Source of the DNA: Paenibacillus silagei
GTDB taxonomy: Bacteria > Bacillota > Bacilli > Paenibacillales > Paenibacillaceae
Length of the DNA stretch: 35,320 bases
Assembly (NCBI RefSeq): GCF_017874735.1
Contig: NZ_JAGGLV010000042.1
Location: 1 to 35,320, forward strand
Direction of reading: 5' to 3'
In this document: positions 15,909-22,957 of the stretch, in pieces
Numbering within the stretch: position 1 is the first letter of the stretch
How the letters are laid out: the number at the start of each line of letters is the position of its first letter
Notes under the pieces: generated by a model
Told to the model about the DNA's origin: nothing
What the model saw: the letters and a program-made list of their open reading frames with translations, nothing else
Databases searched by the model: none
Program-made: the position numbers and the translations under genes

Positions 15909-16725
15909 AAGTAAACGTTTCTTCATGTATCTGTTCCTGAGCATCGCGGCCATTGTCTCAATTTTTCCATTCCTGTGGATGGTCGTCAGCTCGACGAACC
16001 AGTCGGTGGATGTCACCCGCGGGCGTCTGCTGCCGGGCACCCATCTGCTGGAGAATCTGCGCAAGCTGCTGGACACTACGGACCTGCAGTTATCCCTGAT
16101 GAATTCAGCGAAAATCTCCATAACCACCACGCTGCTGGCGCTGCTGATTGCCTCGCTGGCCGGTTACGGCTTTGAGGTCTTCCGCAGCCGCTCGAAGGAT
16201 ATTGTATTCAACATTCTGCTGCTGTCGATGATGATTCCGTTCGCCGCGCTGATGATCCCGCTGTACCGGATGTTCGGGCAGATCTCGAACGTCTTCCCTT
16301 GGATGGGCATCGATACGATGACCTCGGTCATTCTGCCTACCGTGACTACCGCATTCCTGATCTTCTTCTTTCGCCAGAGCACCAAAATGTTCCCGAAGGA
16401 GCTGCTGGAGGCCGGGCGGATGGATGGGCTGAGCGAGCTGGGCATCTTCCTGCGCATCTACCTGCCGACCATGAAGACGACTTACGCTGCCGGAGCGATC
16501 ATCACGTTCATGTCGAGCTGGAATAACTATCTCTGGCCGCTGATCGTATTGCAGACCCCGCAGACCAAGACCATGCCGCTGCTCATCTCCACTCTCGGCT
16601 CAGGCTACGCCCCTGATTACGGGATGATTATGATCGCGATTGTAATCGGCACGATTCCTACTGCGCTGGTGTTCTTCGTGATGCAGAAGCAGTTTGTGGC
16701 GGGGATGATTGGGTCGGTGAAGTAA
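15901..16725 (+). CDS. Sugar ABC transporter permease (second subunit, MalG-like)
   Basis: The protein has 274 residues. The ATG at 15901 overlaps the end of the first permease gene by 8 nt, implying translational coupling. AGGTGA lies 5 nt upstream. An in-frame GTG at 15892 is inside that ribosome binding site and is less likely. Six membrane segments are visible. The EAA loop reads EAGRMDGLSELGIFLRIYLPTMKT (about 166-190), and the C-terminus QKQFVAGMIGSVK is typical of this family. It is the last gene of the locus; no catabolic enzyme gene follows. Confidence 0.95.
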   Translation: MAKSKRFFMYLFLSIAAIVSIFPFLWMVVSSTNQSVDVTRGRLLPGTHLLENLRKLLDTTDLQLSLMNSAKISITTTLLALLIASLAGYGFEVFRSRSKDIVFNILLLSMMIPFAALMIPLYRMFGQISNVFPWMGIDTMTSVILPTVTTAFLIFFFRQSTKMFPKELLEAGRMDGLSELGIFLRIYLPTMKTTYAAGAIITFMSSWNNYLWPLIVLQTPQTKTMPLLISTLGSGYAPDYGMIMIAIVIGTIPTALVFFVMQKQFVAGMIGSVK

Positions 16726-16743
16726 ACTTAGACACTCCGGGAG

Positions 16744-16901
16744 TTTGGGAATAGTCGTGGCTCCAGGGATTGTTTGGACTTTCGGCCGCTGTTAGATTTG
16801 GATTTCCTGATTTAAACCGCAGTCTGCGGTAGAAATCCAAATCTAAAGGCGGACGCTCCGCTCCTACAGTTCCAAACATCCCCTCCGCCACTCCTCCCAA
16901 A
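16744..16901 (-). repeat. Dispersed palindromic repeat, copy 1 (158 bp)
   Basis: It is bounded by TTTGGGA (16744-16750) and its inverse TCCCAAA (16895-16901). The core is a perfect 15-bp inverted repeat, TTAGATTTGGATTTC (16792-16806) and its complement (16832-16846). Between the arms is a small hairpin, CCGCAG-T-CTGCGG. Related copies are at 19976-20066 (core absent) and, inverted, at 22965-23354. Confidence 0.85.
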
Positions 16902-16979
16902 TGGGGGGAGAACCAAGTTCACTAGCTGTGGGAGTAGGGCAGAGGGGAAAGGATAAAGGCAAGGGCAAGGGGATATGCT

Positions 16980-17166
16980 TAATTGCATTCTGTACATCTA
17001 TTTCGCCTGATATAACCTAGATTGTCCGTTTAGCTGTATTTCGTGCAACTAAACTGTCTATATATCGGGGTTCGCAAGCTTTTGGGCAGATTTAGTTGTA
17101 CAGACTACAGTTAGAAGGAGGAAGCCTGTCTTTATGCGGTTTTTAAGTGTACAGAATGCAACTATC
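16980..17166. repeat. 187-bp element with four TAGTTGTA-type palindromes, second copy
   Basis: Units start at 16980 (TAATTGCA...), 17031 (TAGCTGTA...GCAACTA), 17093 (TAGTTGTA-5 nt-TACAGTTA) and 17144 (TAAGTGTA...TGCAACTA). Spacing is 51-62-51 bp and total length 187 bp, identical to 9532-9718, while the sequence between units is largely different. Confidence 0.85.
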
Positions 17167-17230
17167 ACTGAAGGTTGGCTTCGAACGCAGCATCACACAT
17201 TAACTTAAGGCTCCTATTAAGGCTCCTATA

Positions 17231-17258
17231 TTGACATATCGCAAATCATCGATATAAT
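17231..17258 (+). promoter_or_regulatory. Promoter and operator of the ArsR-type regulator gene
   Basis: TTGACA (17231-17236) and TATAAT (17253-17258), both perfect, are 16 bp apart. An inverted repeat ATATCG-8 nt-CGATAT (17236-17241, 17250-17255) fills the spacer and overlaps the -10 box, the expected place for an ArsR operator. The start codon is only 8 bp past the -10 box. Confidence 0.85.
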
Positions 17259-17265
17259 AAAAATT

Positions 17266-17568
17266 ATGAATCCAATTGATGTATTTAAGGCTTTATCGAA
17301 TGAATCCAGGTTACAGATCTTACATTGGCTCAAAGAGCCATACGTTCATTTTAAACCCCATGAAGGAGTGGATATGGAGGAGATCGGGGTTTGTGTAAGT
17401 CAAATAACCGACAAGCTGAACATGACTCAGTCCACGGCTTCTCAATATCTTACGATGTTGCAGCGGGCAGGATTGATCACCACAAAACGTATAGGCAAAT
17501 TTACTTACTATCAGAGAGACGAGGAAGCCATACGTCAGTTAGCTCAGTACACGATGAGTGAGATGTAA
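17266..17568 (+). CDS. ArsR-family winged-helix regulator
   Basis: The protein has 100 residues. It begins with the typical FKALSNESRLQILHWL helix. The recognition helix is QSTASQYLTMLQRAGL (about 55-70), and the wing reads TTKRIGKFTYYQRDEEA. No cysteine-based metal site is seen, though His and Asp/Glu residues are present near the HTH insertion. There is no Shine-Dalgarno, and the promoter places the transcript start at or within a few bases of the ATG, so the mRNA may be leaderless. Operator-like ATATCG/CGATAT dyads occur at its own promoter and before the MFS gene, so it probably represses both. The ligand is unknown. Confidence 0.9.
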   Translation: MNPIDVFKALSNESRLQILHWLKEPYVHFKPHEGVDMEEIGVCVSQITDKLNMTQSTASQYLTMLQRAGLITTKRIGKFTYYQRDEEAIRQLAQYTMSEM

Positions 17569-17620
17569 GAGAGATGAAACTGAGTTCTTTACACAGAATT
17601 CAGCTTTATCTTGGCATTAT

Positions 17621-17687
17621 GATTCGACAATTCGCGATATGTCTTTTTAATATCATATCGACAATTCGATAATTGTACATTTAAAAT
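17621..17687 (+). promoter_or_regulatory. Operator region and probable promoter of the MFS transporter gene
   Basis: The decamer CGACAATTCG occurs twice (17625-17634, 17659-17668), 34 bp apart. The second is the centre of a perfect palindrome TATCGA-CAAT-TCGATA (17656-17671), related to the ATATCG/CGATAT dyad at the ArsR promoter. A possible promoter is TCGACA (17658-17663), 18 bp, TAAAAT (17682-17687), overlapping the palindrome. Confidence 0.6.
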
Positions 17688-17710
17688 AATTAAAGGAGTT
17701 GTATCATTCT

Positions 17711-18895
17711 ATGTCTGTTAGCTGGAAAGTGTATATTTTAGCCATTGTTAGTTTTTTGGTGGGGACGTCTGAGTATATTCTGTCTGGCATTCTAGATAAG
17801 GTATCCCTTTCTCTTGGTGTGTCAGTTGCTGCCGCCGGGCAATTAATTACGATTTTTTCGCTAGTCTACGCTATATTTACTCCTATTCTTATGGCTGTAA
17901 CCGCAGGTATAGACAGACGGAAATTAATCATGATGGGTCTAGGCTTGTTTGTGGTATCTAACACTCTCGCCGTTCTTTTGCCCGGGTATGGATTGTTTGT
18001 AGTTGCCCGTATCATTATGGCCATAGGCGCAGGGATAGTGGTTGTTACCGCCTTAAACATTGCAGCGAAAATTGCCCCTGAGGGTAAACAAGCAAGCGCG
18101 ATTGCAACGGTCGTAATGGGCTTTACAGCATCCTTAATCATTGGCGTTCCTCTTGGGCGCATCGCAGCGGATACGCTTGGCTGGAAATCTGTGTTCGGGG
18201 GTATTGCCCTTTTAGGGATTCTCGCAATGATTATACTTTCTTTCGCTATCCCGCGTGTTAAGGGAGATGAACCTATTCCATTACGGCAACAATTACGTTT
18301 GCTACAAAAGCCTAAGGTCGCATTGGGACTCTCGATTACCTTCTTCTGGCTTGGCGGATATTCGGTAGCATATACGTATCTTTCACCGTATCTGCTTGAA
18401 GTATCGGGCATAAGTGATAAATATCTCAGCGGCGCTCTGCTTATATTTGGAATAGCCAGCATGATAGGCTCCAAAATCGGTGGCTTCAGCACGGACCGTT
18501 GGGGGGTTAACCGAACCTTATTCAGCGGATTGATACTTCATATTGTAATGCTGATCCTATTGTCTTTAGTAACGAATACACTCATTGGTGTAATGGTTGT
18601 GTTATTGTTGTGGTCCTTCTCCGCATGGTCATCTGGTCCAACGCAGCAATATCATTTAACGACAATTGAACCCGAAGCCTCAGGTGTGATGCTTGGTCTT
18701 AATCAGTCTATGATGCAGCTTGCTATGGCAGCGGGTGCTGGTATAGGTGGAGTAGCCATTGGAACGGCCTCGCTTACATCTATAACATGGATTGGTGCTG
18801 CTGGGGTTGCGATTGCTATGATCGCTACGCTCATTTTATATAGAATGAATTCTAAATCAGAGATGAATGTTCAACATTTAGTTCAAAACCAGTGA
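17711..18895 (+). CDS. Major facilitator superfamily transporter (DHA1-type drug/metabolite efflux)
   Basis: The protein has 394 residues with 12 predicted membrane helices. The N-terminal half carries the MFS motif-A-like segment VTAGIDRRKLIMMGL after helix 2, and motif-C-like glycines in helix 5 (VVMGFTASLIIGVPLGRIAADTLGWKSVF). The ATG at 17711 is preferred; AAAGGAG lies 12 nt upstream, somewhat far, but a TTG at 17699 would directly abut it. It is likely an efflux pump repressed by the ArsR protein encoded upstream. The regulator-transporter pair is more A+T-rich than the flanking genes, a possible sign of transfer. The substrate is unknown. Confidence 0.9.
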   Translation: MSVSWKVYILAIVSFLVGTSEYILSGILDKVSLSLGVSVAAAGQLITIFSLVYAIFTPILMAVTAGIDRRKLIMMGLGLFVVSNTLAVLLPGYGLFVVARIIMAIGAGIVVVTALNIAAKIAPEGKQASAIATVVMGFTASLIIGVPLGRIAADTLGWKSVFGGIALLGILAMIILSFAIPRVKGDEPIPLRQQLRLLQKPKVALGLSITFFWLGGYSVAYTYLSPYLLEVSGISDKYLSGALLIFGIASMIGSKIGGFSTDRWGVNRTLFSGLILHIVMLILLSLVTNTLIGVMVVLLLWSFSAWSSGPTQQYHLTTIEPEASGVMLGLNQSMMQLAMAAGAGIGGVAIGTASLTSITWIGAAGVAIAMIATLILYRMNSKSEMNVQHLVQNQ

Positions 18896-18923
18896 ATGTT
18901 ACTAACCTTATACTTCTGGTGAC

Positions 18924-18962
18924 AAAAAAGCGGTGGCCGGTTTTTCCGGGCACCGCTTTTTT
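18924..18962. terminator. Bidirectional terminator between convergent MFS and AraC-type genes
   Basis: Six A (18924-18929), stem GCGGTG-GCCGG (18930-18940), loop TTTTT, CCGGG-CACCGC (18946-18956), six T (18957-18962). It is symmetric and can serve both strands. Confidence 0.95.
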
Positions 18963-18966
18963 CATC

Positions 18967-19872
18967 CTATTCCCCGACTCTATACCAGAGCTCACAATAT
19001 TCATAGCCGTCTGCGCTAGTACCATACATCTCGAAATTACCGCCGTCCAGAATCGTATAGGTTGAGGTTGGCAGCCATTCCGAGAAGATCCGGTTCTTCA
19101 ATGACTGCAAATCGTATTTGCCGCTGCCGTTCCCGTCATGGAGTGTTGAGAACACGGCCCACGTAGACGCGGGAACATCAACGACAGTGTATCCGTTCAC
19201 CTGGCTGCCTGGCGCTCTGTAGCACCCGATTAGATAAGGGAAGGTCGTGTTGCTGGTGAAGGTGTAGGCATCGAAGGCAAAGACTGCTCCAAGTTCCTTG
19301 CTGAAATTGCCTTCGTCTCTCCAAGCCCCGCTTACTGATTGGGCTAAACGTTCGAACTCACCATTCTTGCAGATATTTTGCCAAACCTCCGGGATCGTTA
19401 CGCCCGCTTCATTCGCAATAGTGTCGTAGTGGTAGATATCCTCCAGTCCATACACTTGAAAAGCATCCCGTTTCTCCATCCGGTAATTCATTCCGGTCAC
19501 TCCCTTTAAGATGATTTGAAAGGAGATGCGCGGATAGGCTCTTAACTCACTTCCGGCATTGCGCGCCAATGTAGGCGTCATTCCATGCAGATTGTGAAAT
19601 GCACGGGAGAAGGCTTCCGGTGATTCATACCTGTACTTCAAGGCAATGTCCATTACAGTGTTCTTTCTGTCCTTTAGATCAAACGCAGCCAGCGTCAGTC
19701 TTCTGCGCCTGATATATTCGGATAACGGGACATCAAGTACAAATGAAAACATACGTTGAAACTGGTAAACCGAACATAAGGCGATTTTAGCGATTTGATC
19801 GTAGTCAATGTCTTGTTCCAGGTTATCTTCAATATAGCTGATCGCCCGGTTCATTCGCTCCAGCCACTCCAC
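18967..19872 (-). CDS. AraC-family regulator with GyrI-like effector domain
   Basis: The protein has 301 residues. The N-terminal AraC/XylS double HTH is at about 1-105 (IAKIALCSVYQFQRMFSFVLDVPLSEYIRRRR; VMDIALKYRYESPEAFSRAFHNLHGMTP). The C-terminal GyrI-like/AraC effector-binding (SOUL/BacR-like) domain is at about 130-300, ending in the characteristic YEYCELWYRV. Such proteins bind small, often hydrophobic ligands and regulate efflux or stress genes. The start is a GTG with AAAGGAGGG upstream. The gene is monocistronic; its 5' region abuts a dispersed repeat copy, and the 3' end shares a terminator with the MFS gene. Confidence 0.92.
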   Translation of the reverse strand: MEWLERMNRAISYIEDNLEQDIDYDQIAKIALCSVYQFQRMFSFVLDVPLSEYIRRRRLTLAAFDLKDRKNTVMDIALKYRYESPEAFSRAFHNLHGMTPTLARNAGSELRAYPRISFQIILKGVTGMNYRMEKRDAFQVYGLEDIYHYDTIANEAGVTIPEVWQNICKNGEFERLAQSVSGAWRDEGNFSKELGAVFAFDAYTFTSNTTFPYLIGCYRAPGSQVNGYTVVDVPASTWAVFSTLHDGNGSGKYDLQSLKNRIFSEWLPTSTYTILDGGNFEMYGTSADGYEYCELWYRVGE

Positions 19873-19975
19873 GCAATCCCTCCTTTCGTAAGAAGCATAT
19901 CATCCGGTAGTAATCGTAGCCTGATTATCCATGCAGCATATTGTCAGGTGGTCATCTGAGCTGGAGCCGCTTTAC
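19873..19975. other. Upstream region of the AraC-type regulator gene
   Basis: It contains the AAAGGAGGG ribosome binding site just upstream of the GTG. I see no convincing sigma-A promoter. The dispersed repeat begins at 19976. Confidence 0.5.
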
Positions 19976-20066
19976 TTTGGGAATAGTCGTGGCACCAGGG
20001 ATCGTTTGGACTTTCGGACGCTGCGGCTCCTACAGTTCCAAACATCCCTTCCGCCACTCCTCCCAA
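19976..20066 (-). repeat. Dispersed palindromic repeat, copy 2 (91 bp, core missing)
   Basis: It has the same ends as copy 1 (TTTGGGA at 19976-19982, TCCCAA at 20061-20066) and closely similar flanks, but lacks the 15-bp inverted-repeat core. It lies within the last codons of the decayed reading frame at 20030-20309 and provides its stop codon. Confidence 0.85.
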
Positions 20067-20309
20067 TCCACGAAATTGAGATTTTCTTTATCCTTCAGGC
20101 TCCATTCAATTATAGTTTTCACAGGGCCCGGCGTTATAACGTTGTCATCCCACAACTTCATAGGAAACATTAAATTTTTTATCTTCCGAAACAATAAATA
20201 GTTTGATCCGTCCGTAGTCTTCATCATCTTCTTTGACATACCAGAAGTAACTCTTTTCGCCATGAACGAACTTTCTTCTTCCCTTTGTATTAATAGCCAA
20301 TGTGTTCAT
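20030..20309 (-). pseudogene. Frameshifted remnant of a small gene, 3' end replaced by a repeat
   Basis: Frame 1 starts with ATG at 20309, overlapping the preceding gene by 20 nt, and encodes 54 residues (MNTLAINTKGRRKFVHGEKSY... to ...SEDKKFNVSYEVVG) before TGA at 20145-20147. A protein-like sequence continues in a second frame from about 20153: WDDNVITPGPVKTIIEW..., then runs into the dispersed repeat, where EEWRKGCLEL and a stop at 20030 are repeat-encoded. From memory, small Bacillales proteins with N-terminal 'FLWYV...' and C-terminal 'ITP..V..II.W' words have several dozen residues between these parts, so an internal deletion is likely as well as a frameshift. The family has no function known to me. 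Confidence 0.6.
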
Positions 20310-20685
20310 CTCTGCATTCGTAAATAATTCTATTTCCGATGTTCCACTTCATGAATAAATTAATATCCTCAATAGAATCGCGAATTCTCCATTCATACTC
20401 TTTGTTTTCGCGGAGCTCTCTCAGAACAATGGGTTTAACGATGTGTTTCTCTAATTGTCCCTTTGTCCTTGCAATATATGCGAATCCCAAAACCGCATTA
20501 GCCCGAACAGCAGCTGATTCATGGTTAGAGAGCCGGGCACAAATATCTTGAGCGAACTTCCAGTTCGAATGGTATTCACCGACAGAAAGAGGGAGCGTCA
20601 GAAGATCAGCGGTGTCATTTCTTTTTAGACGGTCCTTTATCTCCTCGCTGGAGAGATCATTGAGCGGCTTATAAATTCTGGTCAT
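20290..20685 (-). CDS. Small HEAT-like helical-repeat protein
   Basis: The protein has 131 residues and is predicted nearly all helical. The stretch ICARLSNHESAAVRANAVLGFAYIARTKGQLE (about 47-80) looks like a HEAT repeat, and a second helical pair follows (LRELRENKEYEWRIRDSIEDINLFMKW). The ATG lies 2 nt after the stop of the upstream gene, and GGAGAA is inside that gene's end, so they are translationally coupled. Role unknown. Its setting, a short A+T-rich run of small soluble proteins, resembles orphan immunity or accessory genes, but that is a guess. Confidence 0.75.
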   Translation of the reverse strand: MTRIYKPLNDLSSEEIKDRLKRNDTADLLTLPLSVGEYHSNWKFAQDICARLSNHESAAVRANAVLGFAYIARTKGQLEKHIVKPIVLRELRENKEYEWRIRDSIEDINLFMKWNIGNRIIYECRDEHIGY

Positions 20686-20687
20686 TT

Positions 20688-21014
20688 TTAGTATAATTCT
20701 CCTTCATCCCCTTGTACTTTGGCATTAAGTTCAATTGCAATCTCCTTCATCTTATCAATCACATTGCCTTCATCGGCTCCGGAAACTGTAAGTCTACCAT
20801 TAGAATAACGAAAAGGAACCGTTACTTCATCAACCTTCCATATGAAAAAATCACCACTTATTGATATTTGAAATGGGCCAGATGTTGTGAAAATATTCGA
20901 ATACTCGAAATCATTTTTATTCAAAAATATATCCTTTAACTCGTCAAGTGAAATGGGGTTTTCCGTACTCTCTGTCCAATGATTTGCTCTTGTAATATGA
21001 ATATCATAGCTCAT
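20688..21014 (-). CDS. Small soluble hypothetical protein (MSYDIHITRA type)
   Basis: The protein has 108 residues with mixed alpha/beta pattern, no signal peptide and no membrane segment. It starts MSYDIHITRANHWTES, a beginning I associate with small uncharacterised Bacillales proteins often found in accessory gene clusters. AAAGGAGAT lies upstream of the ATG, and a good sigma-A promoter is at 21048-21075. It is the first gene of a coupled pair with the HEAT-like gene and, originally, the now decayed third gene. Function not recognised. Confidence 0.75.
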   Translation of the reverse strand: MSYDIHITRANHWTESTENPISLDELKDIFLNKNDFEYSNIFTTSGPFQISISGDFFIWKVDEVTVPFRYSNGRLTVSGADEGNVIDKMKEIAIELNAKVQGDEGELY

Positions 21015-21047
21015 AATAATAATCTCCTTTGCAATAACTTCACTCTA

Positions 21048-21075
21048 ATTATAAATATATCAAGTCAGTATTCAA
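21048..21075 (-). promoter_or_regulatory. Sigma-A promoter of the small three-gene minus-strand cluster
   Basis: On the minus strand TTGAAT (21070-21075) and a perfect TATAAT (21048-21053) are separated by 16 bp. The expected start leaves a leader of about 27 nt including the ribosome binding site. Confidence 0.7.
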
Positions 21076-21242
21076 ACGGCTTTTACGTGTTCAAGCTGAG
21101 AAAAGGCATGTCACGAAAATGACACTGCATCCCTGTGCCGGTTGTTAGATTTTAGTAGAGAGGCGCAACTGATGTGGGAATTTGGAGTAATAAGAAAGAT
21201 GATAGAAAAATATGAAATAGAGGAAAAGAGAGGATGTTTGGG

Positions 21243-22073
21243 ATGAAGACAGGTAAAAAAGTGTTGACAGCCTTACTGGCTGCGGGGTTGAGCTTCGCCA
21301 TGTTGACGGGTGTGAATCCGGGAAAGGTAGAGGCAGCGGCTAAGAAATACCCTGCGCTTCTGAAAATCAACGATTATTATGTGCTCTATACGGCACCGAA
21401 GGCGCCATATGTGGATGCCAACTACCGGACGATGATCCCGCTTCGCTCCATTAGCGAGCTGATGGGGGCGAAGGTCAGCTATGATGCCAAGGCTAGAACG
21501 GCTGCCATCGAAAAGGATAGTGTAACAGTTAAGTTCACAATTGGTTCCAAATCTATTTCGGTTAACGGAGTTGCCGGGTCAATGGATACGGTTCCGGTGA
21601 TGGAGCAGAATTCGATGTTCATCCCGGTCAGTGTGCTGGCCGGACGTCTGGGCATTGTGAGCAAATGGGATCAGTCGAATCAGCTCTACACGCTGACGGG
21701 TGAAACCTTGATGCAGACGGATATGATCAAGTATTCTTTAGAGGACATTGAGCAAGGTCCCTTCACTTCCCCGCCGGGGAAGATTATTAGCGATGATGCG
21801 TTCCGGCCAGTTTCTTACACCTTTGATCCTGAAAAAGGCAGCTTTACGGTAAAGGCGAAGAATATAACAGGTAAGGATGTTTCTGAAGGAGCGGCGGATG
21901 TAGCAGCGTATATACTTTATGATGATCAATTGATTCAGTTTCCGGCGCAGAAGCGGGAAAGACCAGCTGTTCGTAAGGATGGAACGATTGAGGTTACCGT
22001 TAAAACCGAAACACCGAGTACTCCAGCTTATTTACTTGTAAAAGGGCGCCTGCTCGACCGTTCCGGAAATTAA
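21243..22073 (+). CDS. Secreted copper-amine-oxidase-N-terminal-like (stalk domain) protein
   Basis: The protein has 276 residues. ATG 21243 is chosen because AGAGAGG lies 9 nt upstream; an ATG nine bases earlier directly abuts this site. The signal peptide is MKTGKKVLTALLAAGLSFAMLTGVNPGKVEAA (about 1-32). Residues about 35-155 form a stalk domain: PYVDANYRTMIPLRSISELMGAKVSYDAKARTAAIEK... and MFIPVSVLAGRLGIVSKWDQSNQLYTL. The remaining 120 residues look like a beta-rich domain of unknown function. Such proteins are abundant on Paenibacillus surfaces, and the domain is structural, not an oxidase. Confidence 0.85.
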   Translation: MKTGKKVLTALLAAGLSFAMLTGVNPGKVEAAAKKYPALLKINDYYVLYTAPKAPYVDANYRTMIPLRSISELMGAKVSYDAKARTAAIEKDSVTVKFTIGSKSISVNGVAGSMDTVPVMEQNSMFIPVSVLAGRLGIVSKWDQSNQLYTLTGETLMQTDMIKYSLEDIEQGPFTSPPGKIISDDAFRPVSYTFDPEKGSFTVKAKNITGKDVSEGAADVAAYILYDDQLIQFPAQKRERPAVRKDGTIEVTVKTETPSTPAYLLVKGRLLDRSGN

Positions 22074-22111
22074 TTTCAATTTCGATTTTGAAACAGAGGT
22101 GAATTCGATTG

Positions 22112-22957
22112 ATGGACACTCATATTCACATCCTCTGCGGCGACTCCTTCGGAGGCAGTGTGAAGCAGGTGCTTAAAGAATTTGGTTGGACGGATACGCA
22201 TAAGCTGATTATCCTGCGGGAGAATTATGCTATAGGTCCGCTGGAGCAGTTGGATACGCCAGTAGGGAGGAAACTGCGCAGCGACTGGTTCCGCCAAAAT
22301 ATAACGGAAAACTATAATGTCTCATATGATTGTGAAGAAGAGTATACGGAGCTGCTCGACAACCTGGAGCAGATTCCTGAGCAGGCTAAGATTATAATCT
22401 GGACCAGTGGCAATGCTTGCGAGCAGACCGGGCTGCGTCTTATTGCTCATCTGTTGGGGAACAGACCGAACGAGATCATAGTGCGTGATGCCTGCGCAAT
22501 CTGTGAGGAACTGTTCAATCGGCCGGATGCTTATATAAATTACTATCATTCCTGTGAGATTCCGTCAGACAAGCTTAGGGAAGCGCTTCTGCGGATTAAT
22601 GACGGCAGCAGTCTAACTGCCGTGGATATTGCGCGGCTGTCTCAGGAATGGAAGGAGATCACCAGGCAGTCCGGCGTCCTGCGAATCTGGCATGAGGATA
22701 CTGTGCTGGAGGTGCCCGCTGATTACTACGACAGCTATCTGCTGGAGAAGCTGGACTCGCTTCAGCCGCCGCCAGGGGATGATGGATTTCTGAAATCAGC
22801 CCGGCTGGTCGGAGAAGCGATCGGATATTGTGACCAGTATTTTGGGGATGCTTATTTCGAGCATAGGGTGAGAGAGTTGATCTACAGCGGGGTGCTGGAG
22901 ATCAAGGGTGTTCCCACAGCGATGAGATTTTATAGCATCCGGCGCAGGAAAGGGTAA
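22112..22957 (+). CDS. DUF1835 domain-containing protein
   Basis: The protein has 281 residues. ATG 22112 follows AGAGGTGA by about 9 nt; a TTG codon directly before it is a less likely start. The N-terminus HIHILCGDSFGGSVKQVL matches the DUF1835 family signature, which is followed by the family's usual C-terminal DUF3658-like half (WKEITRQSGVLRIW... YSGVLEIKGVPTAMRFYSIRRR). It is cytosolic. The biochemical function of the family is not established to my knowledge. It lies 38 nt after the stalk-domain gene; a weak hairpin (TTTCAA/TTGAAA) separates them. Confidence 0.85.
   Translation: MDTHIHILCGDSFGGSVKQVLKEFGWTDTHKLIILRENYAIGPLEQLDTPVGRKLRSDWFRQNITENYNVSYDCEEEYTELLDNLEQIPEQAKIIIWTSGNACEQTGLRLIAHLLGNRPNEIIVRDACAICEELFNRPDAYINYYHSCEIPSDKLREALLRINDGSSLTAVDIARLSQEWKEITRQSGVLRIWHEDTVLEVPADYYDSYLLEKLDSLQPPPGDDGFLKSARLVGEAIGYCDQYFGDAYFEHRVRELIYSGVLEIKGVPTAMRFYSIRRRKG

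Larger units (their letters stand above)
16726..17230. other. Intergenic region filled with two repeat families
   Basis: No gene is recognised. The left part holds the dispersed palindromic repeat (16744-16901), the right part the 187-bp four-palindrome element (16980-17166). The ArsR promoter begins at 17231. Confidence 0.7.
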
